NCBI GenBank assembly: GCA_035653595.1
Contig: DASRBO010000118.1
Location: 1-29,745, forward strand
Source: DASRBO01 sp035653595
GTDB taxonomy: Bacteria; Actinomycetota; Acidimicrobiia; Acidimicrobiales; JAJPHE01
Length of the DNA stretch: 29,745 nt
Direction: 5' to 3'
A program made the translations under genes and the position numbers. Shown piece after piece: positions 28,124-29,745 of the stretch. The notes below the pieces were generated by a model. That model saw nothing but the letters and a program-made list of their open reading frames with translations, was not told the DNA's origin and searched no databases. The number at the start of each line of letters is the position of its first letter. Positions within the stretch are counted from its first letter, which is position 1.

Positions 28124-29119
28124 TCAGCCGAGGAGGTCGGCCACCTCGCTGCGCTCGTCCACCAGTTCCTGGGCGGTGACCTGCACCCGCTGGCGGGCGA
28201 AGTCGTCCAGCTCGAGGCCCTCGACCACCGACCACGATCCCTTGCCGTCGCTGCGCACCGGGTAGCTGAACACCAGCCCCTCGGGCACCCCGTACTGCCC
28301 CTGGCTGACCACGCCCAGGGACACCCAGTCGTCCGAGGCCGTCTCCTGCTCCACGCTGGCCACCGAGTCGATGAGGGCGTTGGCGGCCGAGGCGGCCGAG
28401 GACGCCCCCCGGGCCTCGATGATGGCGGCCCCTCGCTTCTGCACGGTGGTGATGAAGTCCCCCTCCAGCCAGTGGCGGTCGAGCACCTCGTCGGCGGGCC
28501 GGCCCGATATGCGGGCGTGGGTGAAGTCGGGGAACTGGGTGGCCGAGTGGTTGCCCCAGATGGCCAGGTTGGTGACCTCGCTCACCGGGACGCTCGCCCG
28601 GCGGGCCAGCTGGGCCACCGCCCGGTTGTGGTCGAGGCGGGTCATGGCGAACCAGCGCTCCGCCGGCACCTCGGGGGCGTTGGCCCGGGCGATCAGGCAG
28701 TTGGTGTTGCAGGGGTTGCCCACCACCAGCACCCGCACGTCGGAGGCGGCATGGGCGGCGATGGCCTGGCCCTGGGGCCGGAAGATGCCCCCGTTGGCCT
28801 GCAGCAGGTCGCCCCGCTCCATGCCTGCCTTGCGGGGCATGGATCCGATCAGGATGGCCCAGTTGGCCCCGTCGAAACCGGTGGCCAGGTCCGACGTGGT
28901 CACCACGTCGGCCAGCAGCGGGAAGGCGCAGTCGTCCAGCTCCATGACCACCCCGTCAAGCGCCTTCATGGCCGCCTCTATCTCCCACAGCCGCAGCACG
29001 ACCGGCTGGTCGGGACCGAAGAGGTCGCCGGCGGCGATGCGGAACAGGGCGGCGTAGCCGACGGTGCCCGTGGGCCCGGTCACCGTCACCTGGATGGGCT
29101 TGCGAGTAGGACTGGGCAT
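28124..29119 (-). CDS. mdh: Malate dehydrogenase
   Basis: From ATG 29119 the protein has 331 residues. It has the Rossmann opening QVTVTGPTGTVGYAALFRIA, GSMPRKAGMERGDLLQANGG (the flexible active-site loop with its arginine), VVGNPCNTNCLIARANAPEV, TRLDHNRAVAQLA with the substrate arginine nearby, and IWGNHSATQFPDFT carrying the catalytic His. It interconverts malate and oxaloacetate. The usual GxxGxxG loop here reads GPTGTVG. The gene follows isocitrate dehydrogenase by 11 bases, so the two are probably one transcript. Confidence 0.92.
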   Translation of the reverse strand: MPSPTRKPIQVTVTGPTGTVGYAALFRIAAGDLFGPDQPVVLRLWEIEAAMKALDGVVMELDDCAFPLLADVVTTSDLATGFDGANWAILIGSMPRKAGMERGDLLQANGGIFRPQGQAIAAHAASDVRVLVVGNPCNTNCLIARANAPEVPAERWFAMTRLDHNRAVAQLARRASVPVSEVTNLAIWGNHSATQFPDFTHARISGRPADEVLDRHWLEGDFITTVQKRGAAIIEARGASSAASAANALIDSVASVEQETASDDWVSLGVVSQGQYGVPEGLVFSYPVRSDGKGSWSVVEGLELDDFARQRVQVTAQELVDERSEVADLLG

Positions 29120-29130
29120 GGCCGCGGACA

Positions 29131-29745
29131 CTACCCGGCCATGGCCGAGCGCAGATTCCGGTCGAGGGTGTCGAGGAACTCCTCGGTGGTCAGCCACGCC
29201 TGGTCGGGGCCGATGAGGAGGGCCAGGTCCTTGGTCATCTGGCCCGACTCGACCGTCTCCACGCACACCCGCTCCAGGGTGTGGGCGAAGTCGGACACCG
29301 CCGGGGTGTCGTCCAGCTTGCCGCGGAAGGCGAGGCCCCTCGTCCAGGCGAAGATGGAGGCGATGGGGTTGGTGGAGGTCTTCTCACCCCGCTGGTGGGC
29401 CCGGAAGTGCCGGGTGACGGTGCCATGGGCCGCCTCGGCCTCGCAGGTGCGCCCGTCGGGCGTCATGAGCACGGAGGTCATGAGCCCGAGGGAGCCGAAG
29501 CCCTGGGCCACGGTGTCGCTCTGGACGTCCCCGTCGTAGTTCTTGGCCGCCCATACGTAGCCGCCCTCCCACTTGAGGGCCTGGGCCACCATGTCATCGA
29601 TCAGCCGGTGCTCGTAGGTGAGGCCGGCGGCCTCGAACTCGGCCTTGAACTCGGTCTCGAAGACCTCCTGGAAGAGGTCCTTGAACCGCCCGTCGTAGGC
29701 CTTGAGGATCGTGTTCTTGGTCGACAGGTAGACGGGGAAGCCCCG
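29131..29745 (-). CDS. icd: NADP-type isocitrate dehydrogenase, C-terminal part (5' end outside window)
   Basis: The frame is open to the right edge, giving 204 residues. It reads GFPVYLSTKNTILKAYDGRF at the start, then WAAKNYDGDVQSDTVAQGFG, SLGLMTSVLMTPDGRTCEAE, AAHGTVTRHFRAHQ, and TSTNPIASIFAWTRGLAFRG. These belong to the homodimeric NADP-dependent isocitrate dehydrogenase type that resembles eukaryotic IDH, and include the Asp residues that hold the metal and the AHGT loop. About half the protein is missing to the right. With mdh and the sdh operon it makes a local TCA-cycle cluster. Confidence 0.9.
   Translation of the reverse strand, partial: RGFPVYLSTKNTILKAYDGRFKDLFQEVFETEFKAEFEAAGLTYEHRLIDDMVAQALKWEGGYVWAAKNYDGDVQSDTVAQGFGSLGLMTSVLMTPDGRTCEAEAAHGTVTRHFRAHQRGEKTSTNPIASIFAWTRGLAFRGKLDDTPAVSDFAHTLERVCVETVESGQMTKDLALLIGPDQAWLTTEEFLDTLDRNLRSAMAG

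Overview
The window joins two different kinds of DNA. Positions 1 to about 9,780 are a tightly packed, one-directional block of phage-type genes. Positions 9,849 to 29,745 are ordinary chromosome of a very GC-rich actinobacterium. Two WhiB proteins, an actinobacterial-type Sdh1 operon, a Zincin_2-like protein and many GTG starts support an actinobacterium. An Acidimicrobiia-like lineage is my inference from the gene set, not a proven placement.

Phage-type region. A partial zinc-ribbon protein ends at 211. A roughly 440-base control region (212-653) follows, with TTGACA boxes, palindromes and hairpins. From 654 all genes run rightwards, mostly with ATGA, GTGA or TGATG overlaps: a three-HTH regulator, small proteins, a Cas4/RecB-like iron-sulphur nuclease, a zinc-ribbon protein, a DnaB-like helicase, a DnaG-like primase, a Holliday-junction-resolvase-like nuclease, a DnaQ-like exonuclease, a DUF4406 deoxyribosyltransferase-like protein, a dATP/dGTP diphosphohydrolase-like protein and a sigma region-4-like protein. 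Three 24-26 residue single-helix membrane microproteins sit in the same chain. Together this is a replication, recombination and nucleotide-pool module. No structural genes, DNA polymerase or lysis genes are in view. The block ends with a tyrosine-recombinase-like protein that has only the core-binding domain, 72 bases from the 3' end of the host mreB gene. This is probably a prophage/host junction.

Host region. On the minus strand, moaE, a small membrane protein and mreB form an overlapping operon; mreB seems to start at CTG. A membrane-anchored HtrA-like protein lacking two catalytic residues (plus strand) is followed by a Zincin_2-like protein and a disordered protein. Next come a short minus-strand protein, an intact HtrA protease (minus), a WhiB gene (plus), a short luciferase-like oxidoreductase (minus), glutamate formimidoyltransferase (plus) and a second WhiB gene (minus). 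A MoxR-type ATPase and a VWA-domain partner are coupled on the minus strand. A secreted or anchored protein runs divergently from them. A LysR regulator lies divergent to an Sdh1-type succinate dehydrogenase operon (membrane anchor, flavoprotein, iron-sulphur protein) followed by an SCP2-like gene. After one small unknown gene, malate dehydrogenase and a partial NADP-type isocitrate dehydrogenase lie on the minus strand, so three TCA-cycle activities fall within about 6 kb.

Regulatory pattern. Several host genes have a TANNNT box exactly or nearly six bases before the start codon, which predicts leaderless mRNAs. The lysR gene has an ATAG-N7-CTAT palindrome over its own predicted -10 box. The ATPase gene and its divergent neighbour appear to share overlapping back-to-back -10 elements. 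I see no tRNA, rRNA, CRISPR array or insertion sequence in the window.
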